64,000 nucleotides of DNA, taken from Sycon ciliatum. Its lineage: Eukaryota; Porifera; Calcarea; Leucosolenida; Sycettidae. A program made the position numbers and the translations under genes. The stretch spans positions 13,671,154-13,735,153 of the forward strand of contig NC_088653.1 of NCBI RefSeq assembly GCF_964019385.1, read 5' to 3'. Within the stretch, counting starts at the first letter, position 1, and the number at the start of each line of letters is the position of its first letter. Under the pieces are notes generated by a model that was given only the letters and a program-made list of their open reading frames with translations, was not told the origin of the DNA and searched no databases. Shown piece after piece: positions 1-11,071 of the stretch.

Positions 1-391
1 ACTTAGAGCAGGCAGAAGCATTCAACAGCTTCTTCATTTCAGAAAGCAAGAAGTCCGTCTCAGTTGACAACGAGCCAGTCCCCGACATCCTTCTACCAAC
101 ATCCGGCGAGAGAGAGCTTGCCCAAATCACCACCACACCCGCCGAGGTAGAACAGCTCCTAGGAGCCCATAATCCTTGCAAAGCCCCTGGGTTTGACGAC
201 ATCCCAACAACACTCCTCAAGACCACGGCGCGTGAGCTGTCGCCGTCACTCTCCCGACTTTTCAATGAGTCATTTCGGAGAGGTGAACAACCACAGGACT
301 GGCGTGATGCCACTGTGAGCCCACTATACATGAAAGCCGAACGGTCATTGGTAACAAACTACCTATATCACTTCTCAGCGTTATCAGTAAA

Positions 392-1894
392 GTGCAGGAG
401 AGGATCGTCCACAAGCGACTCTACAAGCACGTCACACCCTTCCTCCCAGTGGATCAATCCGGTTTTCGTGCCAATGATATCACCGAACTCCAGCTCGCCA
501 GACTCGTGCACGAGGTTTCCGAGAGCCGAGATAAAGGTCTTTCCGTCACAGCTTGCTTTTTTGATCTCTCGAAGGCTTTCGACAGAGTCTGGCACGCCGG
601 TCTCCTCAAGAAACTGCAACACCTCGGCCTGAAAGATACCGCCCTGCAATGGATGGTCAGCTACCTCACCCATCGCCGTCAACGTGTTCGTGTCGGCGAC
701 GCCTTCAGTGAATGGCAAGCCATACCAGCATGGGTGCCCCAAGGATCCGTTCTAGGCCCCCTGCTGTTCTTGATCTACACCATTGACCTGCCCTCTGCCT
801 GCACCAACTCGAACACAAAGTGCAGCCAATTTGCAGATGACACGGCGCTCATCGCAACACACCAGAGCCGTTTGACATCGGAGTTGTCCCTGCAGTCAGC
901 CGTTTCAGCTGCCTCAACCTGGCTGCGCAGATGGCACCTCCTCGTTAATGCCTCAAATACCGTTACCTTGTCGTTCACACCAAACAACCAACTCAACATC
1001 ACTCTTAATGGCACACCCCTAAAGCAAGTCAAAGAACACCGTCACCTTGGAATCATACTACAAAACAACCTCGAATGGAACTCACATGTCACGCACATAA
1101 TAAACAAATCCAAAAAACTCCTTCACCAACTTCGTAAAACACGAGGCCAACTTAACACCCCCAGTCTGCTCGCAATCTACACCGCCTACATTCGCCCGGT
1201 TATAGAGTACGGCAATCTCGTGTTATCCAACACCACCCGCACACAGAAGGACCAATTAGAACGCCTTCAGAGACGAGCAGCCCGTATCTGCCTGCGGATC
1301 CCCCTTTTTGCACCAGTCCATCACAGCTCACTTCTTCATCATCTCCAACTCCCCACATTAGTCTCCCGGCTACTCTTACGACAGGTTACTCTTGCCCACA
1401 ACATCAAGTCCATCCGCGCTCCCCTTCACCTGCAACAGCCTCACCTTGCACGACCAATCACAGAGCAGCCATATGCACTACGACACATGAGAACATACAC
1501 ATTGAGAACATCACACACATACCGACACACCAACTCACCCATCAACATAAAAAATAAAAAAAATAAAATAAATTTCACGGTTCGCGTGAGACTCGGCTTG
1601 AAGCCGAGTTTTCCGCATCCGCCGTGGGAACGCCACCACCCTCTAGGATCAAAGGCGCAGATGCAGCGCCTAAACGGTGGGAGGTGAGTAGATCAGACCC
1701 ACCACCAAGTGGTCAAAGACCGAAATCCCATTAGCTGCATCCATGAACCCATCAACATATCCCTTCACAATTTCAACCAACTACCCCCCGACCTGCGTGA
1801 AACAAATAGCAAGCATGCGTTTAAATCAATGGCGTCTAGCCTCATTCTATCATCCATATGCTCCTGTAGTAGCTCACACTGTACCCCATCGTGA
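392..1894 (+). pseudogene. LINE reverse transcriptase, frameshifted and interrupted
   Basis: The reading from 392 contains the RT fingers and palm in order: a DLSKAFDRVWH block near residues 58-68, a PQGSVLGPLLFLIY block near 115-128, the FADD catalytic pair near 147-150, and a LGIIL block near 220. It would copy element RNA by target-primed reverse transcription. Upstream residues of the same domain, ending near NYRPISLLS in related proteins, sit in another frame before 390, so there is a frameshift around 370-392. The frame is then broken by a short insertion at 1550-1746, after which the natural C-terminal residues resume and end at 1894. The catalytic core is intact but the copy cannot make a full protein. 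Confidence 0.8.
1550..1746. mobile_element. Short retroposed insertion with 13-bp target duplication
   Basis: A 197-bp sequence is flanked by the exact direct repeat ACCCATCAACATA at 1537-1549 and 1747-1759. Removing it and one repeat restores the LINE reading frame across the junction (PINI followed by SLHNF). One end is A-rich and the interior is GC-rich with a small hairpin (CTCGGCTTGAAGCCGAG). The long duplication points to insertion by a LINE or similar reverse transcriptase. The family was not recognised. Confidence 0.6.
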
Positions 1895-2030
1895 CCCCAT
1901 CCCCCTGCAATGTGTTGGTTTCCTTACTTGCTAGACTGATTTTATATGATTCTGGACTGATTTGAATCATATTATCTTCCTTATTGGCCATGGGCCATCG
2001 TGGAAATAAAGAATAACAATAACAACTCTG

Positions 2031-4918
2031 CTGCTTTGGCTGCAGCTCCCGCGATTGTACATATTTCTCCCTGCACTTCACGTTCTACTGATTTCACAAG
2101 CGCATGTCCTGCTGCCCACACACCCCTCTCTGTTTCTCGCTTCGAATCACTGCTCCGTAACCACCCTGACAGTTCATTGGCTTCGTATGTTATTAACGGC
2201 CTCCACTGCGGCTTTGACATTGGCTTTACCGGCAACCGCATAACTAACCAGCACTCGTCCAACCTCTCATCAACATTCCAGCACTCTGCATTTGTGTCTG
2301 CACAGCTCACCGCTTCCTGCAACGCCGGCTACACGGCTGGCCCATTTGATTCGCCCCCATTCCCATTCATGTACTGCTCTGGCATTGGCGCCGTTCCGAA
2401 AAAGAATGGCAAGCTACGCTTGATACACCACCTGTCCAGCCCTGCCGGCTCCAGCGTTAACGACGGGATCCCTGCCGAGCCTTTCTCTTTGCAGTACATC
2501 AGCATTGATGAAGCCATTAACATCATTATGTCCTCCCCGTCTCCTGTCTATCTCTCTAAATTCGATGTGAAGAGCGCTTTTCGTCAGCCCACAGGATTGG
2601 CATCTTCTCGGCATCCTGTGGCAGGGGAAGTACTACTACGACCGTGTCTTGCCATTTGCCCTAATTTGCTGCATTTCCTGGACGACTACTTGTGCGTGAG
2701 CGTGGGCCAGGCAGTGGCGAATCGGCAGCTGGCCATTCTTCTCCGTGCATTCTCATACCTCGGAGTCCCGCTCGCGCCTGCGAAGGTGGAAGGCCCGTCT
2801 CGTACCCTGACATTCCTGGGCATTATCCTGGATTGTGAGAAGATGGAAGCCCGGCTCCCTGATGACAAATTGGCTGACATCAAGTGCCTGTTGACTGCAG
2901 CGAGCATCAACCCCACCATGTCTAAACACGAACTCGAATCTCTTCTGGGGAAACTCTATACTTCGCTGCAAGAGTCATCGTACCCGGCCGGACATTTATG
3001 CGGCGCCTGTGGTCTATTTGCAGTCGCTACCAGCAGCCTCACTACCGCATCAGTCTGACTACCGAGTGCCAGGAAGATATCCAATGGTGGCTACGGATCC
3101 TGGAACAATGGAACGGAAAATCATTCTTCCTGTTCCCAGATTGGACACCATCTCCAGACTGGGAGCTGTTCACTGATGCCATTGGCACCCTGGGCTGGGG
3201 CGCATTCAACAGCGGCCGCGGGCTTCAAGGGACCTGGTCGCCTGAGAAACTCGCTCACAGCATTGAGTGGAAGGAGCTATACACGTTAGTCACAGCGTGC
3301 TGCACGTGGGACAAGGAATGGCGCCAGCTTCGTATCACAGTGCACTGTGACAACAAGGCGGTGGTAGATTGCATCCGCTCCGGCACATCCAAGTCACCGC
3401 CAGTGATGACCCTGATCAGGGAGCTGTTCTTTGTGTGCGCCCGCTTCAATTTCACCGTCGCTGCTGCTCACATTGCTGGCCAGTCGAACTGCATTTCCTA
3501 TTCGCTGTCTCGTTTCCGCATGGAGGAATTCCGGCGTCTCGCCCCAGCTGCTCAAGCACAACCAGACCGAGCAGTGCTGCCATTCCAGCCGAAGTAATAT
3601 AGCCTTGACATACAGGTACCGATTGTCATTGCTAAATTGCCGTATTGAGAACCTGCGGAGGATTTCATCCATCTGCATGCCTACCTTTATCCATCTCGTG
3701 CCTTAATCACTTGTTCTTAGCTCTCGTGCATTGGTGGTGAACGCTTGCTGGGGTGCCGTGTGCTGGTTTTCTGGGAACAGCTTCCTTCAACTGGTTGCTT
3801 TGCTGCTACTATCTCTGCTTAAAACTGCATACTATTCGTCGCTGTTTGCGACGCCAATCAGTAGTCATTGCACCCGGTTGCGGGTACTATTGCCGCTCAA
3901 GCATGAGCGATTGCTTTGGCCGTTTGCAACGCCAATTGCTTCACCCTGGTTGGCTGTTTGCAACGTCGATCAGGGAACTTTGCACCCGGTCGCGGGTACT
4001 GCTTCGGCTCAGTCGTGAGCGATCACTTTGGCTGTTTGCAACGCCAATCGCTTCACCAGTTGATCGAAACCAGCACACTGGTGTACCCCAATCATCCTTG
4101 TGCGGCGTTGTGAGAATACGAGGGTATTCATGCAGCTTTGCTCTGTGACTTTCCATTGCATGTAGTCACTTGGCTCTCCCATTTCCTATACACTGCTCTG
4201 ATGCATTTGGGTGCAAGCGCTAAATGTTGGGTTAGCTTTGGGGCTAACCCTAGTTAGCGATAAGACCGATGCGCTGCTCTCTATCTCGTGCTAGCTGCGA
4301 CTGAGCTGGCTTAACACGTGCAGTCAACTGCTGCGCATGCGCGCCCAAATCGCCTTGGGTAGCTCTTGCTGTGCTGACTTTGGCTTGCGCTTTCCTTTGC
4401 AGTGTCACTGAGCAGCAACCGGAATTTGTTTGCCACCCACCCTCCCATTCCCACATTATCTAGGTGGAAACAGCTTCCTTCAACTGGTTGCTTTGCTGCT
4501 ACTATCTCTGGTTAAAATTGCATACTATTGGTCGGCTGTTTGCGACGCCAATCAGTAGTCATGGCACCCGATCGCGGGTACTATCGCCGCTCAAGCATGA
4601 GCGATTGCTTTGGCCGTTTGCAACGCCAATTGCTTCACCCTGGTTGACTGTTTGCAACGTCGATCAGGGAACTTTGCACCCGGTCGCGGGTAATGCTGCG
4701 GCTCAGTCGTGAGCGATCACTTTGGCTGTTTGCACCGCCAATTGCTTCACCAGTTGATCAAAACCAGCACACTGGTGTACCCCAATCATCCTTGTTCGGT
4801 GTTGTGAGAATACGAGGGTATGCATGCAGTTTTGCTCTGTGACTTTCTATTGCATGTAGTCACTTGGCTCTCCCATTTCCTATACACTGCTCTGATGCAT
4901 TCGGGTGCAGGCGCTAAT
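2031..4918 (+). mobile_element. DIRS/Ngaro-like retroelement fossil
   Basis: This is a broken tyrosine-recombinase-type retroelement. A reverse transcriptase part occupies about 2360-3000 and an RNase H part about 3060-3597, both with the sequence style of DIRS/Ngaro elements. Downstream lie two direct repeat copies of about 450 bp, at 3772-4224 and 4464-4918, which fit the split direct repeats known at the 3' ends of Ngaro/PAT elements. No tyrosine recombinase was identified. The copy carries more than one break and looks old and non-functional. Confidence 0.7.
3772..4918 (+). repeat. Pair of ~450-bp direct repeats
   Basis: The stretch 3772-4224 is repeated at 4464-4918 with scattered differences, separated by about 240 bp of unrelated GC-rich sequence. 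Each copy contains several internal repeats of a short motif of the type GTTTGCAACGCCAAT. The pair probably forms the terminal repeat region of the DIRS-like element upstream. Confidence 0.7.
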
Positions 4919-5339
4919 TATTATTACCGCATATCTTCATTGTCAAATCAGACCACACTTCTATGCCCTTATCCCCATCACAGAGTCAACTCAAACCATG
5001 TACTGAATGTATCGAGTGAAGAAATTCAGAGTAGCACTGGTGCTGCTTGTCGTTACGATCTCCAAGTGTGAGCTCTAAGACAAACACAAAGTCACAGGCT
5101 GCACAGGCACTGGAAATACCACAATCCCTCCAGGTTCTAAAATTTCATATGACTCCACAGTGCATGCTGAGTTTAGCGTGGATGCACATCAGTTGGATCA
5201 GAGCGAAACCACACATTTTCCTGTGTCTGGCAATCCTTTGGATGGACACGATGGCCCCGTGCAGATTGAATAACAAATTAAAAACATTTAGGTGAAGGAC
5301 TATTCTACTGGCAGAAATGTATACTCGTCAGCCAATCAA
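4919..5339. other. Diverged host repeat block, no gene seen
   Basis: This stretch resembles blocks found beside the other gene-family copies, for example around 58380-58640: a run on the theme of CATCACAGTCAACTCAA, then an element ending CATCAGTTG. No long open reading frame is present and the function is unknown. Confidence 0.4.
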
Positions 5340-5800
5340 TCGCCTTAGATGAAAGGAAATTTGGATTTGAAGGTGGTGTTTTTGTTCATGAATCTGCTTT
5401 CAAGATCCATGTGAAAGAAATGTTTGCAAATCGTTTGCCAGCAGAGATTCTTCACATTCTTCATCGCACTCACAACACTAAGACGACAATCCAGGAGAAC
5501 ATACAGACACAAAATATTATGATAACTTATCATTTCCATGACTACACCAGGAAGATAAACAAAGGCCATCCCTTTCGATCAAATATGCTGGCGTACAGGC
5601 TTGAAAGTCAGCGATATTATTAAGGCTCGATTCTCGGGCAGAAACCACCAATCTTGTGCAGCTCACAGCCTTCGAAAAAATGATAAATGTTTAAAAATAT
5701 AGTGTCTGGATCAGAAACCCTCTGAGGTATTGAAGGGGTAATTCCTCTTTTGAATCGATATCATGGTATAAGCATCTGATTTTGAAATCCGAGACATCGG
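5340..5800 (-). pseudogene. Degenerate fragment of the MVN gene family
   Basis: On the minus strand the interval matches the 3' half of the gene family described at 7710-8705. Recognisable pieces are the antisense of the GC-LC-LVVSARK-F-LNILADFQ region near 5600-5680 and of the segment before it near 5700-5790. Frame and length are lost and the downstream part is replaced by unrelated sequence. It is read as an old dead copy. Confidence 0.55.
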
Positions 5801-5879
5801 ATTAGAAGAATTCTGCAGTTCGTAAAGAGGTTATAATGAAGTCGGAACGAGCAGCATTTGGTTTAGCAATTTGTACTGA

Positions 5880-6780
5880 CCAATCGTTCTTGTTGCGAAT
5901 ATAATGTCGGTTGAAACCTATGTGAAAGTCTATGATGGTGCTAAGCTGAAAACCTACACTGCCGTTGATGCCGTAGTATCCCCTTTGGCGCTACATGCCC
6001 TCTGCAGAAATCTGTCTGATCATCAGTGGTCGAAAATATCCTCCGCTTCTTTGTTGTATAATAATACAGTATTATTGGTCGGGAGGGGTGGGGGGGGGGG
6101 GACAAACGCCAATGTAGCGCTGCACCCGATGTAAACGAAGCACGAAAACAATAGATATATTGGTGATACGGCACTGACGTCACCTGCTGCGAAAGTAAGA
6201 TCTGAGGATAATCTCGAACAGAAACCATTCATACGCTGTAGACATACAGGAGTTTGACTGGAATGACATTGACCCGGCATTGACCTATGAACTAATGATG
6301 GCCCTTTTCCTTCAGACACGGTTATGCTGCTTAGGCACAGGACAATAGCCCTTTCAGCAAGATGCTACCTGGATGTCTCCTCACGTCAACACTTGTGAAA
6401 GTCGAATTTTTCCCATGAAAGTACTACCTGTTGAAGGATCGATACCTTTACCTTCCCTTGGACAAATTCCCCGATCTTCAGCTTCCTCGAGAGGTCTTGA
6501 AACGAGGAACAAAATAATTGAAAACTCAGCTCGGCGCGAATCCCAAAGACAGTGCTACAGTCTGGCAAAATTCCCCCACATCACTGGCGTGACACAACAA
6601 CTAAATATAAATGCAAACCAATTGCGTATTACAAAATGTTCTTTAGAAAATGAAAATTGAACTTGACAATCTCCACACAATGCCCAATCCGTTCATGATA
6701 GTCTCTGTTAGATCAGTCTGTGTCCGTTACCCGTGTTAGCTAGGTACCAACAAGCATTAACGTACATGCGCAAACAGAAG
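5880..6780. repeat. Host repeat block paired with 60.93-61.39 kb
   Basis: Bases about 6035-6545 match 60905-61380, including a poly-G run, a GATGTAAACGAAG motif and an AAACAGAAACCATTCAT motif. The latter resembles a degraded start of the small gene at 9686. A second match links 6690-6770 with 62850-62910. No intact gene was found. Confidence 0.5.
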
Positions 6781-7019
6781 TAGGTAGGTAGGTATTGATT
6801 TATTTGAATTCGGTATCTCAACAGTACAATGTACAACTTGGAAAGATCCGAAGTTGTGCTCGTTGAACCCAGCCCCAGGCGTGCATACTTGTCGTCCTAA
6901 ACGTACATTGCCCTTGCCTCAGTGGAAGTGGTACTAGTGCGGCTGGACGTGTTAGTGTGCTGAAACAGGACGTAAAGGTTGGTGCGAAACTATGGAGGCA
7001 GAAATTGTTCATGATGCCA

Positions 7020-7700
7020 GTTGTGCTCCTTTTGTTGGATTTCAGTGAGCTCAACTATACATGAAGATGGATCTCTACTGGCAGCCCTAGTGTCAGGCAC
7101 TTCTCTGGGGTTGTGTTGTTTTTCTATTCTTAGTTATGCTTGTGTGACGTTGAACCAGTCTGTTTGTCAGGCTGTATTGACATCATGGACGGCAGATCAA
7201 TACCATACTGGCCAGAACATAGTAAACACAAGCCCTGCATTGACTTAGCACCTAGTGAATGCATTGACTGACAATATTCAGAGTAATGACTTCAATGTAG
7301 TTATGTTAGTCGTCTTCCCCTCTAGGTCTGAGATCTTAGGTTAACAGACTGCTCTGTCACTGGCAGTATAGGAAACCAGACGCCGTCCAAAATGTAAAAT
7401 GACAAGACAGTGCATGTTGAGGTTGAGCCAGGATGCGCATCATTTGTTTCACAGCGTCCTGGGTTTGGCCATCTTTTAGTTGGTTATGATAGCCCAGTGC
7501 ATGATTATTGATTGGCAAATATCAGAAACTGCAACGAATTCCAAATAGCTATGATTATAACGCAACGGAGGATAGTGAAAGGCAAAATTAAATAATGGTA
7601 AACGATGATTTGAGAAAGGATTTTGCTGGCTAAGAAAAGAAAAGAAAATCAATCACGTCAATTATAAGCTAATTGGAATGAAAGGAATGTGTTTTACTCC
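7020..7700. repeat. Conserved block 3' of family copies (three-way repeat)
   Basis: This stretch is repeated at about 21740-22183 and 53430-53900 with high similarity, in each case lying 3' of a minus-strand family copy. It includes a CTGGCAGCCCTAGTGTCAGG motif also present near 58276 and 63410. Short hydrophobic readings such as SLLAALVSG occur in it, but no continuous gene is visible. It serves as the alignment anchor for the empty-site comparisons. Confidence 0.6.
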
Positions 7701-7709
7701 TACAGGCGT

Positions 7710-8705
7710 TCATGGTTTTGGTGATAGAAATGTTGTAACAACGTTTGTCATCACAGATTCTTCAGATACTTCATCCGACCTACAAAATATAAACAATGGG
7801 TCTTGTCTTCCGCTCACACGCCTTAGCACTACCGGGTTCAAATTTGGCTGGCTACGATCAAAAGATGAAAAGCGGCCTTCATTTGTGAAAAATAATTGAA
7901 GCGTAAAGGGTTGAAAGTCAGCGAGAATATTGAGAACATATTTGCGAGCGGAAAACACCAAACTTGCGCATAGCCCACAGCCTTCGATAACCATCCTGAA
8001 CTCTTTAGAGTACTGAGTTGTTTGAATCAGGAAAGCTAGGACAAAAGGGAACACCTTTCTGACGTACTGAAGTGGTATATCAAAATCTGACCCTATTTCA
8101 TGGTGTAAGCAGTAGGATCTAAAATGAAGCGTCAACGGGTTGAGGCTTTGGTGGGGCCAGGACGGTGCAAATACGAATGATAACCTCTCGGTCCTGGTCT
8201 CCGTCACATACAAGCTAAATTGAGACCAGGGAATTTCAGAGTTGCTGTATTTAGACGACACACATTCCATGAAGTTCAGTAATGATGTTTGGTAGAGATA
8301 ACTGGGTGTGATTGACTGCCATGGTGATCCAGTTACTATATCCACTTTTAGGCTATCCTCACGTCCTTTGCAGCACAGCGAACATCGCCAGTTTATAAGC
8401 GTATCGACAACTTTAGTGGTCCAATGGCTAGGACAATCGATAACTGTTATCGACAAATCATCATGGAAAGCTAATCGAAGTCTACGCAAGGCATTCACGA
8501 AGTTCTCTTCAGCGACACCATTAAATCTCCGCGATGCACTACTGCAACGTCCGAGTTGTAAGATTAATTTTTCGCATCGGGATAGGTCGAGGGTAGTGTA
8601 GCTCAGCAATAGTAAATTAGGACGAAATTCCAAATTCACAACCTCGTTATGAGGCTCACGATAACCATGTCCAAAGGCCCGAATAGTTACTTCGATATTG
8701 ACCAT
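7710..8705 (-). CDS. MVN-family protein of unknown function, open copy 1
   Basis: An uninterrupted 331-codon reading begins with ATG in the conserved context GACCATATT (antisense) and ends LSPKP. The protein was not recognised. Visible features: an N-terminal block FRPNLLLLSYTTLDLSRCEK near residues 27-46, a VAEENFVNALRRLRL helix-like block near 63-77, a VIDCPSHW block near 86-93, a leucine/phenylalanine-rich stretch FPFVLAFLIQ near 220-229, and a paired-cysteine block GCGLCASLV near 244-252. No signal peptide or clear membrane span is evident. Related copies differ mainly in the central and C-terminal segments. Conservation of an open frame among diverged paralogues suggests a real gene, possibly a lineage-specific expansion, but a mobile-element origin is not excluded. 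Confidence 0.65.
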   Translation of the reverse strand: MVNIEVTIRAFGHGYREPHNEVVNLEFRPNLLLLSYTTLDLSRCEKLILQLGRCSSASRRFNGVAEENFVNALRRLRLAFHDDLSITVIDCPSHWTTKVVDTLINWRCSLCCKGREDSLKVDIVTGSPWQSITPSYLYQTSLLNFMECVSSKYSNSEIPWSQFSLYVTETRTERLSFVFAPSWPHQSLNPLTLHFRSYCLHHEIGSDFDIPLQYVRKVFPFVLAFLIQTTQYSKEFRMVIEGCGLCASLVFSARKYVLNILADFQPFTLQLFFTNEGRFSSFDRSQPNLNPVVLRRVSGRQDPLFIFCRSDEVSEESVMTNVVTTFLSPKP

Positions 8706-8758
8706 ATTCTAGCTAATTGCTAGGATAAGACCAGCTTAATACAAACTTGTCAGGAGTT

Positions 8759-8926
8759 ATGAAGGATTCAGTCTCTATGAAACCGTCAACGGTGACTGAC
8801 CAGATTAAAGCTGCTCTGCTCTTTCAAATGAACCTGATTACCACTGCCTGCTACTCTCTAGAAATCAAGTACTTAAAGGTGAAAACAAAGGTGATTGTCT
8901 ACAACTCAGTTTTAGCGCTTGCTTAG
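8759..8926 (+). other. Conserved 5' block with divergent 55-codon ORF
   Basis: Immediately upstream of the family start codon, on the opposite strand, lies a 55-codon frame starting MKDSVSMKPSTVTDQIKAAL. The same frame occurs at 26941-27108 (55 codons), 55220-55351 (43 codons) and 45329-45502. Related stretches with stops occur near 12120, 15180, 17240, 31080 and 57480. The block could be a bidirectional promoter or 5' untranslated exon rather than a coding sequence. Confidence 0.4.
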
Positions 8927-8989
8927 ATGATAGGTGATAATCGATAATTGTTATACACACAATCGGGCAAGTGTGAGTATGAATGTGGT

Positions 8990-9680
8990 GTCGGTGGTTA
9001 GGTTACTTTCGTTGTCCAGGTTGCTCAATGTCCATTGACTGTTGAGAATAATATTGTACCAAAGCCTGTCGCAATGTGACATGTTTGTGAGAAATATAGA
9101 CCAACGCTCTAAATAATACATATCAAATCAAGCCGTACGAATCGCGACCAAGGATTTCCAAATAAATTATCACACGTGGATTCTGGTTGGGCGAGAACTG
9201 CCAGGGGAGTGCTTAGAATAATAGTGGTAAGAGATTTAACATGTAGTCGGTCGGTAAGGCGGTGACTGTTGAGACAGAATGTGCAGCATTTAGTAAAATA
9301 TGTGCACCAAGGGGCAATTATTTATTATAGTACTGCCCCTTGGTGCTACGAAATTGTTCAGAACTAACAATTCAGTTGAAGAGCATATAATCGCCGAGGA
9401 TGGTGCTAAGGTGCAAACCGACTCTAACGTCGAATCTCTGCAAAAAAAATTGGCAGTATAGGACCTCTACGGAAACTGTCTGATACTCAACGCCTCAGCC
9501 TGTCCCCTTCAGTATGTTTAGTAAGACAGCATGCCTATCGAGGGGGACGTGGGCGAAGCTTGGCAACAAACTAAAATTTAAGCACTGTTCCCGATCTAAA
9601 CCAGCCACCAAAATAACAGCCGTACAGTGGTACAGTGGTGAAATGAATTGCTATACTAAGGGATGTTTGCAAGCAAAAAA
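8990..9680. other. Conserved spacer between family copy and small gene
   Basis: This contains the repeated motifs GTGCAGCATTTAGTA, TGCCCCTTGGTGC and a GCTAAGGTGCAAACCGACTC block. All recur beside copies at about 16190-16300, 28290-28420, 55760-55900 and, antisense, 44860-45000. There is no long reading frame. It may hold the promoter of the small gene at 9686. Confidence 0.45.
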
Positions 9681-9685
9681 CAGTC

Positions 9686-10007
9686 ATGGGTAGCAGAAAG
9701 AGACGTGCGTTTGACTGGAACAACCTAGACAGAATTTATCAGTGCCAACGCAAGACAGTTGGCGGCCGACTTCTTACTGATCTGGATAAGTACAGGACAG
9801 AATGCACTGAAGATGACATAAAAATTGAAGTTTATAATCTCCTGGTCGGGCACAGGAGATTCCAATACAGGCACAGATATGCTCAGTGAAATCTGCCACG
9901 AGGTCCGCACTCGAGTTGTGGCCCACCCTGACGCACTAGAAATGATACCAGTGCTGATGGACGTGCACATGTACAAGAACAGGGTCGTGGTCGAGAGTAG
10001 TCCATGA
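9686..10007 (+). CDS. Small basic protein gene, two overlapping frames (copy 1)
   Basis: The frame from ATG 9686 reads MGSRKRRAFDWNNLDRIYQC and continues for 67 codons. A second frame overlapping its end, from about 9855, reads onward through EVRTRVVAHPDALEMIP to a stop at 10005-10007. The same two-frame arrangement is found in the copy at 28647-28968, and the second frame alone is recognisable at 63222-63346. A short intron, a programmed shift, or a fixed frameshift in the common ancestor could explain it. The N-terminus is basic and no domain was recognised. Confidence 0.45.
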
Positions 10008-11071
10008 GTCCCGTCTTTATTCCCATGTCGGATTTCAGTGAGCGCAACTGTACATAATTTTGACCACTTGCCTGGCTATCGTGTCGGCTTCGACCTGAAG
10101 TCGATACTATCACGCCCTGCACAACGACTACGCAAGCCCTGTAATGATAATGCAAATAGTGAATGCGTTAAATGCACGCATTCAAGAGGAATGCAGGGCA
10201 ACATTAGCACTAGTATTTAGGAGTTCTAGAAGTGAGCTCTAAGGCAAACACAAAAATTTAATAATCACGTGATGTACTGTCAAAGAAAGTACATGACTGT
10301 AGAACAATACCTACAGTCTCCATAATTATAGTATATAACTCTACAGTGTATTCTGAAGTTCAGCATGGATGCGTATCAGTTGCATCTCAGCAAAACTATA
10401 CATTGTGTAAAGTATTTCTCCTACTGTCGGATCTGAGGGAGCGAAATTGTACATGTGTCTGTATTTCTCCTGGCAACCCTAGTATCAGGCAATAATGGGA
10501 TTGTGCTATGTTGTTACTCTTAGTTTGTCTTGTCCGACTTTTAACCTGTCTGCTTTCCTGGCTACAGTGTCATCTTAGACCCCAGGTCAATGCATTCACA
10601 CCTAATACACCGTCAACGCGATGACGGTCGATATTCAGAGCAATGCAGCGTAGGAAGGGTGCTAGTCGTCACGAGCTAGAAGAGTGAAAAAATTAGGAAA
10701 TATAAGCCAAACAAAAGTCACAGGCTACTGCGGAACGTGAAGTACAACAATAGCAACAGCGTCCAAACTGCACATATGACTCGACATTGCGTGCGGAGGT
10801 TGAGCGTGGAAGCACATCAGTTGCATGAAAGCATAATGCTTATTATTGTCCTGTTTCGGGTAATAACATTTTTGGATACGACAGTCCTGTGTACACATAG
10901 GTATATGTCAGATATCAGAAACTGAAACGAATCTCATAAGCTGTATTACAAAAAAGGACATAATTATAAATGGAAGAAGTTCGTGAGAATAATTATTCTA
11001 CTGCATAAAGAGTAAAAGCAAATCACTCAACTTAGATGAAAGCTCGGTTTTATTGATCCAAAAATCTGTAA
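10008..11071. other. Conserved spacer, near-identical to 28969-30033
   Basis: The stretch is nearly the same in both copies of the segmental duplication and partly in 63347-64000. It contains the TTGCATCTCAGCAAAACTAT, GCTCTAAGGCAAACACAAA and CATATGACTCGACATTGCGT motifs shared with other family copies. Near 11050 an antisense AATAAA lies just beyond the stop of the following minus-strand copy and may be its polyadenylation signal. No gene was seen. Confidence 0.45.

Larger units (their letters stand above)
1..2030 (+). mobile_element. 3' part of a LINE (CR1/L2/Jockey group)
   Basis: The window opens inside the reverse transcriptase of a non-LTR retrotransposon. Reading runs in one frame from base 3 to about 390, shifts, then stays open from 392. 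The polymerase signature FADDTALIA is read near 829-855. A later motif of the WNQLPPDLRE type (residues HNFNQLPPDLRE, about 1768-1803) marks the usual C-terminus of this group, and the element appears to end near 2030 in an AATAAA-rich tail. The 5' part lies outside the window. Group assignment rests on motif style only. Confidence 0.8.
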
